Source: UBA2287 sp964479665
GTDB taxonomy: Bacteria > Bacteroidota > Bacteroidia > Bacteroidales > Tenuifilaceae
Assembly: GCA_964479665.1 (NCBI GenBank)
Contig: CAYZNN010000003.1
Coordinates: 62,001-126,000, forward strand
Direction of reading: 5' to 3'
Length of the DNA: 64,000 nt
Positions 18,554 through 26,216 of the stretch are shown piece after piece. A program made the translations under genes and the position numbers. How positions within the stretch are numbered: position 1 is the first letter of the stretch; the number at the start of each line of letters is the position of its first letter. A model generated the notes under the pieces. The model was given only the letters and a program-made list of their open reading frames with translations. It was not told where the DNA came from and did not search any database.

Positions 18554-18889
18554 CGAGTTAGGCGAAGCCAACTGAACTTAATTTGCGAGTTGGGCGAAGC
18601 CAACTGAACTTAATTTTCGAGTTGGGCGAAGCCAACTGAACTTAATTTTCGAGTTTGGCGAAGCCAACCGAGCTTAATTTGCGAGTTGGGCGAAGCCAAC
18701 TGAACTTAATTTTCGAGTTGGGCGAAGCCAACTGAACTTAATTTTCGAGTTTGGCGAAGCCAACCGAGCTTAATTTGCGAGTTGGGCGAAGCCAACTGAG
18801 CTTAATTTGCGAGTTGGGCGAAGCCAACTGAGCTTAATTTGCGAGTTGGGCGAAGCCAACTGAACTTAATTTTCGAGTTGGGCGAGGCC
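18554..18889. repeat. Tandem array of 32-nt units (ten full copies plus a partial eleventh)
   Basis: Head-to-tail units begin every 32 nt at 18554, 18586, 18618, 18650, 18682, 18714, 18746, 18778, 18810 and 18842, with a truncated copy at 18874. Each unit holds an inverted repeat, AGTTGG-GCGAAG-CCAACT or a close variant, and an AT-rich linker CTTAATTT(T/G). Variation is clustered: copies 2-4 and 5-7 are identical as a three-unit block. There are no unique spacers, so this is not a CRISPR. Period 32 is not a multiple of three, so it is not a coding repeat. It sits directly after the tRNA-Pro terminator and is closed by a copy of the tRNA-Pro 3' end. Confidence 0.95.
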
Positions 18890-18914
18890 AATCCTGTCAC
18901 CCCGACAAAGCAAG
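18890..18914 (+). repeat. Direct repeat of the tRNA-Pro 3' end (att-like)
   Basis: These 25 nt match 18451-18475, which covers the end of tRNA-Pro and its immediate flank, with a single C-to-T difference. A duplicated tRNA 3' end bounding foreign or repetitive DNA is the classical footprint of site-specific integration or a tRNA-linked duplication. No integrase gene remains between the copies. Confidence 0.85.
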
Positions 18915-19073
18915 AGGCTGGCTAAAAAGTCAAAAAACAACAACTCTCTATCACTGAACATCTCTGTGACTCCACGGTGAGCCTCTGTGTAACAATGTTT
19001 TAAAAAATAATCTGGGTTCCATAGGGATGCTCACAGAGAAACACCGAGGACTTTTGAGACAGCCCTTTTTTCA
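18912..19073. repeat. Inverted-repeat-bounded non-coding element
   Basis: The left end GGCTGGCTAAAAAGTC (18916-18931) is the inverted partner of GACTTTTGAGACAGCC (about 19048-19063), with two mismatches in 16, and is followed by CTTTTTT. The interior carries CTCTGTG and CACAGAG words. The layout suggests a small non-autonomous element or an elaborate terminator. From memory, similar ends recur in Bacteroidota intergenic DNA. Confidence 0.45.
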
Positions 19074-19747
19074 TTTTCCCCCACCCAGCGGGTTGTTGCT
19101 GGTTTAGGCACCACTAAACTACCCATGTAATTGGCACAGAGTAAGATTTAAAAACAACACCCTTGCGCAACTTAACTATGTGCGGGGAAAATTAAATGTA
19201 GGGTAGCTAGTCAGTGGCTAAATAACAGTTTGCAGCGGTCTTGCCAAAAGGCAAAGTTTATTAATTGTTGTAAGTTGCTTGCAGTAAGGGGGCCACTTCA
19301 TTGGTTCAACAATGTTGCAATCGACCACGGGGAACTCAGCGGAGCTAAACTTTGCCAAATGTTTATAATTGTGGCAGCATGGTAACTATTCATTTAAAAT
19401 CCCACTATTATCAATCTTTATTAATTTAGGTTTTATTCAAACATGGCTTAATGCCGGTCAGCTAAACACCCTTTAGTTTCTGATGCTATTCTGAGCAGAG
19501 GAGCTATTATATGCTGTTTTCTTCTTTGCGTTTTTGCTGTGGCTTATTTTATGCTCTCAATGTATTTTGTTTTAATATTTTCTCACAACATTGTTTAATA
19601 ATCAGATAAATTGTGTTTTGTATTTGAAAATTATTTCTTTAGAAATCGAACGCAAGTTTAAAAAACATGTTATAAAACATGCTTTTTTACCTGCGATGCG
19701 AAACGTTTAAAAAGTTAAATTGCTTAACAAACCCTAAAACACTAACT
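19074..19747. other. Gene-less stretch of about 670 bp
   Basis: No reading frame with protein-like composition is seen on either strand. A nested inverted repeat is present: GGCAAAGTTTA (19250-19260) with TAAACTTTGCC (19346-19356), and inside it ATTGTTG (19264-19270) with CAACAAT (19308-19314). GTTTAG-GCACCA-CTAAAC lies near 19100-19117. The last ~200 bp are AT-rich and probably hold the promoter of the next operon. Confidence 0.5.
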
Positions 19748-21082
19748 ATGTGAACTATTACATTTTCCATTGCATTAAATTGCATTTTGTTTACACCCGA
19801 ACTTTTTGCGCAAATTCAGAATAAAGAAAGTAAGGATGTGCAAAGCGTGGTGTTCAGACGGAGCTCAATTTATACTCTTATGCTCGACGATGCCGGACTT
19901 GTAAAAGCCGATACCTTTAAGCGCAGCTTTGAGGCCTCACCTGTACCCGACAAATTTAACGACCATAATCTGTCAATCCGTTCCTTTAATCCACTTGAAT
20001 ACCCTATAGCCGAGGAGATGCGACAAACTAAAAAGGATAACGTGGGTCGTTCAATTGGTAAGTCGCTACTGTCGCATACAACGGGAGGATTAGTTGATAC
20101 AACTGAAATAAAAGATCTGCCACTAATTATCGAAAAGTTTTTTAAATTCAATAAAATTGCTCAGGGTCTGGTAGCAAAATGGTTCAATCGCGACGATGCG
20201 GGCTATTTCAATATGGATTTAGTTGCCTAAAGAGGTGCCTATAACGCAAGCGAAATGCAGGCAGGTGTTGCCAAAGCAACGGATAGGCGCAGTTCGCAAT
20301 TGGCCGATGCAGGCGAGGAACTTATAAATAATACCTTCGTGGTTGTGTCGCGTTTTAAATATGTGAGCAAGGAAGAGATAATGGGTGCAGCCAAAAGAGC
20401 ACTGAATTTGGTTGAAGAATATGGTGGTACCTATGCGCAGGTGTTTGCCAAAGTGGGCAAAGTAGCCGCCGATGTTGGTTCGAAAGGATATGTAATTCAA
20501 GCCAGTTCGTACCTTTACAAATTGAAATGGAACGACTCTATTGCTGCTGTTTTCTACGAAAACTATTGGATGGATCCTTCGTACGGTTACTCCGAAGAGA
20601 AAAAATTGGCCTTTGATAATACCGACCTTTTTCAGCTCGAATTGGTAGGTTTCGATAAGACATGGGCCGACCTGCAATCGACCATTTTTACCCAAAAAAC
20701 AGAGGATGACCTCATTCGTATTGCTACCGTTAAGGCCATCGATGCGGTTTTTGACAAACTTGAAAAAGAGCACGATGTGTTTAAAACCAAAACACCTCTC
20801 TACACAATCGATCCGCTTTCGGCAAAAATTGGCTTAAAAGAGGGAATTGCAAAGGATAGCAAGTACGAAGTGCTTGAGCAAACTATCTATGAGAACGGAA
20901 GAACCAAGTACGTTCGCAAGGGTATTATACGTCCCGATAAGCAAATTTGGGATAACCGCTACATGGCCGATGAGGAGCGAGAGGCCACTGGCGAAGCCAG
21001 TAGTGGACCCGTTGTTGATCGTACCCTTTTTAAAGGCTCAGGAAAATACTACCCCGGTATGCTTATTCGAAAAATGAAATAA
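19748..21082 (+). pseudogene. Exported conserved protein of unknown function, interrupted by two in-frame stops
   Basis: One frame covers 19748-21082 (445 codons) but contains TGA at 19751 (codon 2) and TAA at 20228 (codon 161). Reading through TGA gives a convincing signal peptide (TITFSIALNCILFTPELFAQ), and ATG 19748 is preceded by ACACTAACT as at gdhA. Reading through TAA joins FNMDLVA to RGAYNASEMQAGVA without loss of protein-like character, and the second half (20255 onward) is globular. Each stop can arise by one substitution (for example AGA to TGA, GAA or AAA to TAA). The protein is not recognised with certainty; I recall similar exported proteins in Bacteroides. Consensus sequencing errors are the main alternative. 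Confidence 0.7.
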
Positions 21083-21122
21083 ATTGAACCAACCCAAGTG
21101 TTTAACCCAACAAACTTAAAGT

Positions 21123-21645
21123 ATGAAACGAATTATTAAATTTTTTGGTTTTTCTGCTTTTGCTACTTACCATTTTATACATTACCTCGTGTGCTCCATC
21201 GAAAAAGGCAACCAAAGAGGTGGCTGTACCCAAGTACGAGCTGGAAACTATGCCCACTGGTGTTCAGGGTACCTATCTAATTAAGGTTTGGACATACTCG
21301 GTAGAACCAATGCCCAATATTGAGCAGGTTAAGCGGAATGCCGTGCATGGGATTATTTTCGAGGGTTTTAAAGGAAAACCTGGAATTCCAGGGCAGGTAG
21401 CCATTGCTTCTGATCCGAAAATTGAAACCGAAAAGGCCGACTTTTTCAAGGCATTCTTTGCCGATGGAGGAGATTACAAGAACTTTGTCGACCCCGTTAA
21501 TAATGGTGCCATTGCTGCTGAGGATAGGATGAGAATGGGTAAGGTTTTTAAAATTGGCATGGTTTGCACCGTAAAAGCCGCTGCATTGCGTAAACATTTA
21601 GAGGAAGCAGGGGTAATACGCAGCCTCGACGAGGGTTTTAAATAA
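21123..21645 (+). pseudogene. Small lipoprotein gene with a homopolymer frameshift near its start
   Basis: ATG 21123 encodes MKRIIKFF, then a run of six T's (21141-21146). The downstream protein lies in the next frame, beginning with VFLLLLLTILYITSC-APSKK, a lipoprotein signal with lipobox cysteine. With five T's the product would be one 173-residue lipoprotein. Without the shift only a TTG at 21145 could start it, missing the positive N-terminus. The mature part (GVQGTYLIKVWTYS, AVHGIIFEGFKGKPG, FFADGGDYKNFV) resembles a conserved Bacteroidales lipoprotein of unknown function, by recall. It is co-directional with, and 40 bp after, another broken gene. The options are true decay, phase variation at the T-run, or an indel error. 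Confidence 0.65.
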
Positions 21646-21674
21646 CCAACAAAACTCTCAACCAAGTATAAATA

Positions 21675-21702
21675 AAAAAGCCTCAATAACTGAGGCTTTT
21701 TT
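21675..21702. terminator. Bidirectional terminator between convergent genes
   Basis: AAAAAGCCTCA, ATAAC, TGAGGCTTTTTT: the stem has A/T flanks on both sides. It serves the lipoprotein operon on plus and the Cys-rich lipoprotein on minus. Confidence 0.9.
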
Positions 21703-21718
21703 GTATTAAAGATTGCTT

Positions 21719-21970
21719 TTAGTGTTTGCAATCTTTACCGTGCTCGTGTTTTTTTTCGCCATCGTACTTGCCAGCGCTTTTGGTTGTATCGCAAGCGGCT
21801 TTCTTATCGGCGCATTTGGTTGAGTCGCTATGCTCGTGCTTGCAGCTGTCTTTTTTCTCGCAGCACTCGGTTTTAGTCTCTTCGGCAGATTTTTGGTAGT
21901 TACCGCACGAACCAAAGGTTAAGGCTATAAATAGAATTGCACTCGAAAGTAAAATGAAACTCTTTTTCAT
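21719..21970 (-). CDS. Small Cys/His-rich lipoprotein, probable metal binder
   Basis: 83 residues from ATG at 21970; the frame is open further upstream but that part overlaps the receptor gene and has no signal peptide. MKKSFILLSSAILFIALTFG is a lipoprotein signal, with C22 as the acylated cysteine. The mature ~60 residues contain six further cysteines and five histidines in patches (TECCEKKDSCKHEHSDSTKC, KKHEHGKDCKH) with many Lys/Asp. This composition suggests a metal-binding tether or buffer at the outer membrane. It follows a BtuB-like TonB receptor by 112 bp on the same strand. No family is recognised. Confidence 0.75.
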   Translation of the reverse strand: MKKSFILLSSAILFIALTFGSCGNYQKSAEETKTECCEKKDSCKHEHSDSTKCADKKAACDTTKSAGKYDGEKKHEHGKDCKH

Positions 21971-22082
21971 GTTAATTGTGGGTTTTAAGTGATTGTTGTT
22001 GATTTTAAGAAACTTATTCGGTTGAGTTTGCAAATATATTAAACCTAAATAATTCGAAAAGCGTTTTTTTGAAAAAAGGATG

Positions 22083-24104
22083 CTAATTAATAAAAATTTT
22101 TGTGCCAACCGATATCCATCGCCTGGGCTGGGGAATATTTCCAATATCAGCGTATTTTGTGTTACCAAGGTTTTGAGCATCAATCCAAACCGTAAAGTTC
22201 TTCTCGAGCCATTTTAAAGTTGTATTGATAGTAAGAAATGGTTCATACCTTTTTTCAATGTTCGTGGGGTATTCAGTATAGGTACCTGCTCGTTGCTGCC
22301 ACACCACCGACCAGCCTATTTGGAACTTTGAAAAAAATTGGTGATTGGCCATAAGCGAAGTTTTATGCTTTAGGTAATCCATTACGTAGTAGGAGAGAAG
22401 TTCATCATTCATTTTACTTGAATAATTGTAGCTGTGCGTCAACGATAGTGATTGAAGAAACGACTTGGCATTTACCGATTTCCAACCGGCAATTGCTTCA
22501 AAGCCAAATGAGTTGAGGTTGGAGTAGTTCTGGGTAGTCCATAATGTTTCGTTAGGGGAGCGGATCCAGTCAATTATATTCGAGCCTTTCCTGTAAAAAG
22601 ACGAAAGGTTTCCATAGAATGCTTTTGCGCGAGTTTTTAATCCCACTTCGAAGGTGGTTGCGTATTCGGGTTGCAGGTTGGCATTTCCTATGTTGGTGGG
22701 GCCAGTGTAGTAAAGGTCGGTAAACGTGGGGAGCCTGAAGGTGCTATTAATGGAGCCAAAACCGCTGAGCCATTCAGTAATTAGAATGCTGGCATCGGAG
22801 CCAAAACTGAAAAATTCGTTATTGTTGGGACCTGCCGTTAGCATAGCTCCTGCCGAAAAAGCGAGAGGGTTGAAAAAAAGGCTCAAATCAGCATAAATGT
22901 TCACCCATTGACGGGTTTTGCCCCGGGTGAAGAAAATGCTATCGGTGCCGGGTACAATTATGGGCGTGGTAAGCGGGTCGCCCAGGCGGTTACTCATAAT
23001 CGATTCGGAACGGTAGTCTACACCCATTCGAATTTTTCCGTGTGTGTTGTATATGCTTCCATCGACAGAGGCACCCCAAACCTCTGATGCATGATAGTTG
23101 TGCCCTGCATACCAGCTGGGCGCTACGTTTCGAAACAGTTCGAACCTATCGGAATGCTTTCGGTAATATATTTTTTGATGGATTGTGAATTTATTATATG
23201 GAATTTCGAGCGCCTGCGATACGAGCAACGTAGAGGTCTCTTCGAATTGCTCGGGAAAACGGGGAGTGTAAAAGGCTTGCGCCCCAAAGGCTTTTTCTTG
23301 GTAACCTGCCTGTAATGTTATGTTACTTTTGTGTACTTTAATTTGTCCATAGGCAAACAGGTTGGTGTTGTCGAAATCGGTGTTTTTGGTGTATCCATCC
23401 GATTGGGCTGTGGAAATTGCAATGAGCCCTTTTGCATTCTTGTTCCCAATATTTCCTAATGTTTGGGTTTTAATTAGCCCGTACTGGCCCATGGCAAGGT
23501 TGGCTTCAACAGATGGACTATTGGAAGGAGTAGTAACTATATTAATAGCACCGCTGAAGGCTCCCGGACCATATACCCGCGAACCGGGGCCTCGAAGAAT
23601 CTCTATTCGGTCGATACTCTCTAGGTCTATGGGAACGTTTAGGTTGTGATGTCCGGTTTGGGGGTCGGAAATATTTATTCCATTGAGAAGTACCAGAACC
23701 TGATCAAAAGTGCCCCCCCTTACCGACAGGTCGGCCTGAACATTGTGGCCTCCACGCTGCCTTACATCAACACCGGCCAAGTGCTCAAGTAGGTCGTTCA
23801 GCGTGTTAACGGGTGCCGCCCTCAGTTCGTCTTTAGTAACCACCATAACGGCTCTGGTTAGCTCCGAATAAATGGAGGCTCTTTTTTGCGCCCCAATTAT
23901 AACCTCATCAATATCCGCATTTTTGCTTATGGTAACGGTATCGGGCTGTGAGAATAGAGCCATGGGCATGAGCAGCATGGTGTAGGCCGGGGCTAAAACA
24001 CCAATTCGGATGGTGGTTTTTAAACTGTTGAAGACCGAATAACCCTTCTTTTGCCATTTGCGAAACGATACCTTCGTTCCTTTGGAATCCTTCATTTTAA
24101 TCAT
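22083..24104 (-). CDS. TonB-dependent receptor, BtuB-like
   Basis: 673 residues from ATG 24104 (MIKMKDSKG); an internal start is possible because the signal-like segment (~35-52) lies unusually deep. The plug domain (~65-180) has the classic DLLEHLAGVDVRQRGG, LSVRGGTFDQVLVLLNGI and DRIEILRGPGSRVYGPGAF-type motifs. The 22-strand barrel follows, with the FRLPTFTDLYY and LQPEYATTFEVG segments common in BtuB/FepA-type receptors, and ends in an aromatic-poor FIN. The substrate could be cobalamin, a metal chelate or another small ligand. No cobalamin riboswitch is recognised upstream. The Cys/His-rich lipoprotein downstream hints at a metal. Confidence 0.85.
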   Translation of the reverse strand: MIKMKDSKGTKVSFRKWQKKGYSVFNSLKTTIRIGVLAPAYTMLLMPMALFSQPDTVTISKNADIDEVIIGAQKRASIYSELTRAVMVVTKDELRAAPVNTLNDLLEHLAGVDVRQRGGHNVQADLSVRGGTFDQVLVLLNGINISDPQTGHHNLNVPIDLESIDRIEILRGPGSRVYGPGAFSGAINIVTTPSNSPSVEANLAMGQYGLIKTQTLGNIGNKNAKGLIAISTAQSDGYTKNTDFDNTNLFAYGQIKVHKSNITLQAGYQEKAFGAQAFYTPRFPEQFEETSTLLVSQALEIPYNKFTIHQKIYYRKHSDRFELFRNVAPSWYAGHNYHASEVWGASVDGSIYNTHGKIRMGVDYRSESIMSNRLGDPLTTPIIVPGTDSIFFTRGKTRQWVNIYADLSLFFNPLAFSAGAMLTAGPNNNEFFSFGSDASILITEWLSGFGSINSTFRLPTFTDLYYTGPTNIGNANLQPEYATTFEVGLKTRAKAFYGNLSSFYRKGSNIIDWIRSPNETLWTTQNYSNLNSFGFEAIAGWKSVNAKSFLQSLSLTHSYNYSSKMNDELLSYYVMDYLKHKTSLMANHQFFSKFQIGWSVVWQQRAGTYTEYPTNIEKRYEPFLTINTTLKWLEKNFTVWIDAQNLGNTKYADIGNIPQPRRWISVGTKIFIN

Positions 24105-24137
24105 AATTGTTTGTTTTTAAAAGTTGAAATGATGGCG

Positions 24138-24145
24138 CAAATATA
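24138..24145 (-). promoter_or_regulatory. Candidate -7 element (TATATTTG) of the BtuB-like receptor
   Basis: On the minus strand TATATTTG lies 33 nt before ATG 24104 and matches TAnnTTTG exactly. A TTTG lies upstream but at a longer than usual spacing, so only the -7 box is supported. Confidence 0.45.
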
Positions 24146-24344
24146 GCCCTTATTCGGGTTATAATATTTTTTTCAAAATGTGACGAGAAAGTGAGAAATA
24201 ATTGCAAAGCCTACAGGTTGTGTTAATAAAACTTGGCCCTGGTTGAAAACTAATAGAAACTTAACAAACCATTCGAAACATACTAACGTTTACTATTCAT
24301 ACCTTTATGGGGTTCAATTTATTTTTAAATTAAATTTTTCGGAC

Positions 24345-25673
24345 ATGGCAAAAAAGAACAAGAAGATTTTTGTGTTGGACACCAATGTATTGCTGCACGA
24401 TTACCATTGCATATACAACTTCCAAGAGAACGACATTGTTATTCCCATAGTTACCCTCGAGGAACTCGATCATTTTAAAAAGGGCAACGAAATGATAAAT
24501 TACCATGCCCGCGAATTCTCGAGGGAACTCGATAGGCTAGCTGGCGATAACCTTTTCAACGGCGGAATAGTTTTAGGAAAGGGTATGGGTAAACTTCGCA
24601 TTGAAACGGGTAAACCATTTACAACCGAAATGGAGCAATCGTTCTCTGAACGAAGCCCCGACCATAGAATATTAGCCATAGCTGTTCATTTGCACAAAAC
24701 CACCCCGCAGGATACTCCTGTTATTCTTGTGAGCAAAGACATTAACCTTCGAATGAAAGCCAAATTGCTGGGATTAATGGCTCAGGATTACCTTTCAGAT
24801 AAAATTAAAGATATTGATACCCTCAAGAAAGAAATTGAGATTATTACAGGCGTAAAGGATGAACTAATTCAGAATATGTACGAGCATTACGAGGGAACTC
24901 CTGCAAATCAGCTGAAACTTAAACCCTATGCTAATCAGTATTTCATACTGAAAGGTAGTAAGTCGAGCGCCCTAGCTCATTTCGATGCCGAACAGCAAAT
25001 GCTCAATCGTGTAGAAAAAGTAAAAGCCTATGGTATTGAACCTCGAAACTCAGAGCAAACCTTTTCGCTCGATGCGTTGCTTCGCCCCGAAATACAACTA
25101 GTTGCTCTCACAGGAAAGGCTGGAACCGGAAAAACCCTGCTGGCTTTGGCTGCAGCCCTGCAGCAGGAGAAGCATTTTCAGCAAATTTTATTGGCTAGAC
25201 CCATAGTTCCATTAGCAAACAGGGATTTAGGTTATCTTCCCGGCGATGTGAACGAGAAAATTGGACCCTACATGCAGCCACTCTTCGATAACCTTACGGT
25301 TATTAAAAATAAGTTCAAATCAACTAGCAAGGAGTACATGTACATTGAGGAACTGCAGCGTACCGACCGATTGGTTATTACTCCCTTGGCATACATTAGG
25401 GGCCGAAGCCTTTCCAACGTTTTCTTTATTGTTGACGAAGCACAAAACCTTACCCCCCACGAAGTAAAAACCATTATAACCCGAGCAGGCGAAGGAACAA
25501 AAATGGTTTTCACGGGCGACATTCACCAAATTGACCACCCGTACCTCGACATGAAATCGAATGGTTTAACATACATTTCCGACAAAATGCACGGACAGAA
25601 CCTCTTTGCCCATGTTAATTTGGTTAAGGGTGAAAGAAGCTACTTAGCCGAATTGGCCAGTAACCTGCTGTAA
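24345..25673 (+). CDS. PhoH-family ATPase with N-terminal PIN domain
   Basis: 442 residues from ATG 24345 (MAKKNKKIFVLDTNVLL); upstream TTG 24243 would add 34 unlikely residues. The PIN domain (~7-150) has acidic residues in FVLDTNVLLHD, LEELD and LVSKDINLRMKA. The PhoH ATPase (~235-442) has Walker A ALTGKAGTGKTLL and Walker B FFIVDEAQN, then TGDIHQID. Such PhoH2/YlaK-like proteins couple an RNA-acting PIN nuclease to an ATP-driven helicase-like motor. It heads a gene run with SixA and polyphosphate enzymes. Confidence 0.92.
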   Translation: MAKKNKKIFVLDTNVLLHDYHCIYNFQENDIVIPIVTLEELDHFKKGNEMINYHAREFSRELDRLAGDNLFNGGIVLGKGMGKLRIETGKPFTTEMEQSFSERSPDHRILAIAVHLHKTTPQDTPVILVSKDINLRMKAKLLGLMAQDYLSDKIKDIDTLKKEIEIITGVKDELIQNMYEHYEGTPANQLKLKPYANQYFILKGSKSSALAHFDAEQQMLNRVEKVKAYGIEPRNSEQTFSLDALLRPEIQLVALTGKAGTGKTLLALAAALQQEKHFQQILLARPIVPLANRDLGYLPGDVNEKIGPYMQPLFDNLTVIKNKFKSTSKEYMYIEELQRTDRLVITPLAYIRGRSLSNVFFIVDEAQNLTPHEVKTIITRAGEGTKMVFTGDIHQIDHPYLDMKSNGLTYISDKMHGQNLFAHVNLVKGERSYLAELASNLL

Positions 25674-25691
25674 ACTTTAATTGCTTTGCCC

Positions 25692-26186
25692 ATGAAGGAA
25701 CTTTTCATCATGCGACATGCCAAGTCATCGTGGGACGACACGAACCAATCCGACTTTTATCGCGATTTGAAACCGAGAGGTATTTCCGATGCACAGTTGA
25801 TTGCCACTAGAAATAGGGAATCCCTGGCGAAGATTGAGCTGCTTTGCTCTAGCCCGGCTACAAGGGCCAAAAATACTGCATATTTGGTGTGTAAAACAAT
25901 CGGATTCAATTCTGAAGATATTAAATGGATCGATGATATTTATGAAGCCACGCCACATACACTTTTGAATATTGTTAGAAAATTCCCCGAAAAAGTGAAT
26001 AGAGCCATGATAATTGGGCACAACCCAGGCTTTACATATGTTGCCAACTACTTTTTGCGTGAGCCCATCGATAATTTACCCACCTCGGGTCTTGTATCCT
26101 TGTCGTTTTCTACCGAAAGTTGGAGCGAAATTTCGAAGAATTGCCTCGTTTTCAGTTCAGTCGACTCCCCAAAGAACTCAAATTAG
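25692..26186 (+). CDS. SixA-like phosphohistidine phosphatase (histidine phosphatase superfamily)
   Basis: 164 residues from ATG 25692; TTG 25686 would add two residues. The catalytic RHAKSSW motif (~8-14) has the nucleophilic histidine, and the second histidine lies in MIIGHNPGF (~114). LCSSPATRAKNTA is the usual arginine-bearing segment. The small size and motif variant RHAKSSW are those of SixA-type phosphatases, which act on phosphohistidine in signalling proteins. The PhoH-like gene ends 18 bp upstream and ppk1 starts 30 bp downstream. Confidence 0.88.
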   Translation: MKELFIMRHAKSSWDDTNQSDFYRDLKPRGISDAQLIATRNRESLAKIELLCSSPATRAKNTAYLVCKTIGFNSEDIKWIDDIYEATPHTLLNIVRKFPEKVNRAMIIGHNPGFTYVANYFLREPIDNLPTSGLVSLSFSTESWSEISKNCLVFSSVDSPKNSN

Positions 26187-26187
26187 C

Positions 26188-26195
26188 TATATTTG
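26188..26195 (+). promoter_or_regulatory. Candidate -7 element (TATATTTG) before ppk1
   Basis: TATATTTG matches TAnnTTTG exactly and lies 22 nt before ATG 26217, just past the sixA stop. No convincing -33 TTTG is present. Confidence 0.4.
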
Positions 26196-26216
26196 TTTTG
26201 CTTAACGGTATTTGGT

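Noticed and set aside
18554..18905. CRISPR array
   Set aside because: Units are contiguous with a 32-nt period and no unique spacers, and no cas genes are present.
19748..21082. Genetic-code reassignment of TGA or TAA
   Set aside because: All other genes in the window end normally at TAA, TAG or TGA, so two local lesions are simpler.
21971..22183. N-terminal extension of the Cys-rich lipoprotein
   Set aside because: The extension overlaps the receptor gene and would bury the lipoprotein signal.
24105..24240. Cobalamin riboswitch upstream of the BtuB-like receptor
   Set aside because: The leader is short and AT-rich, and I recognise no B12-box-like sequence.
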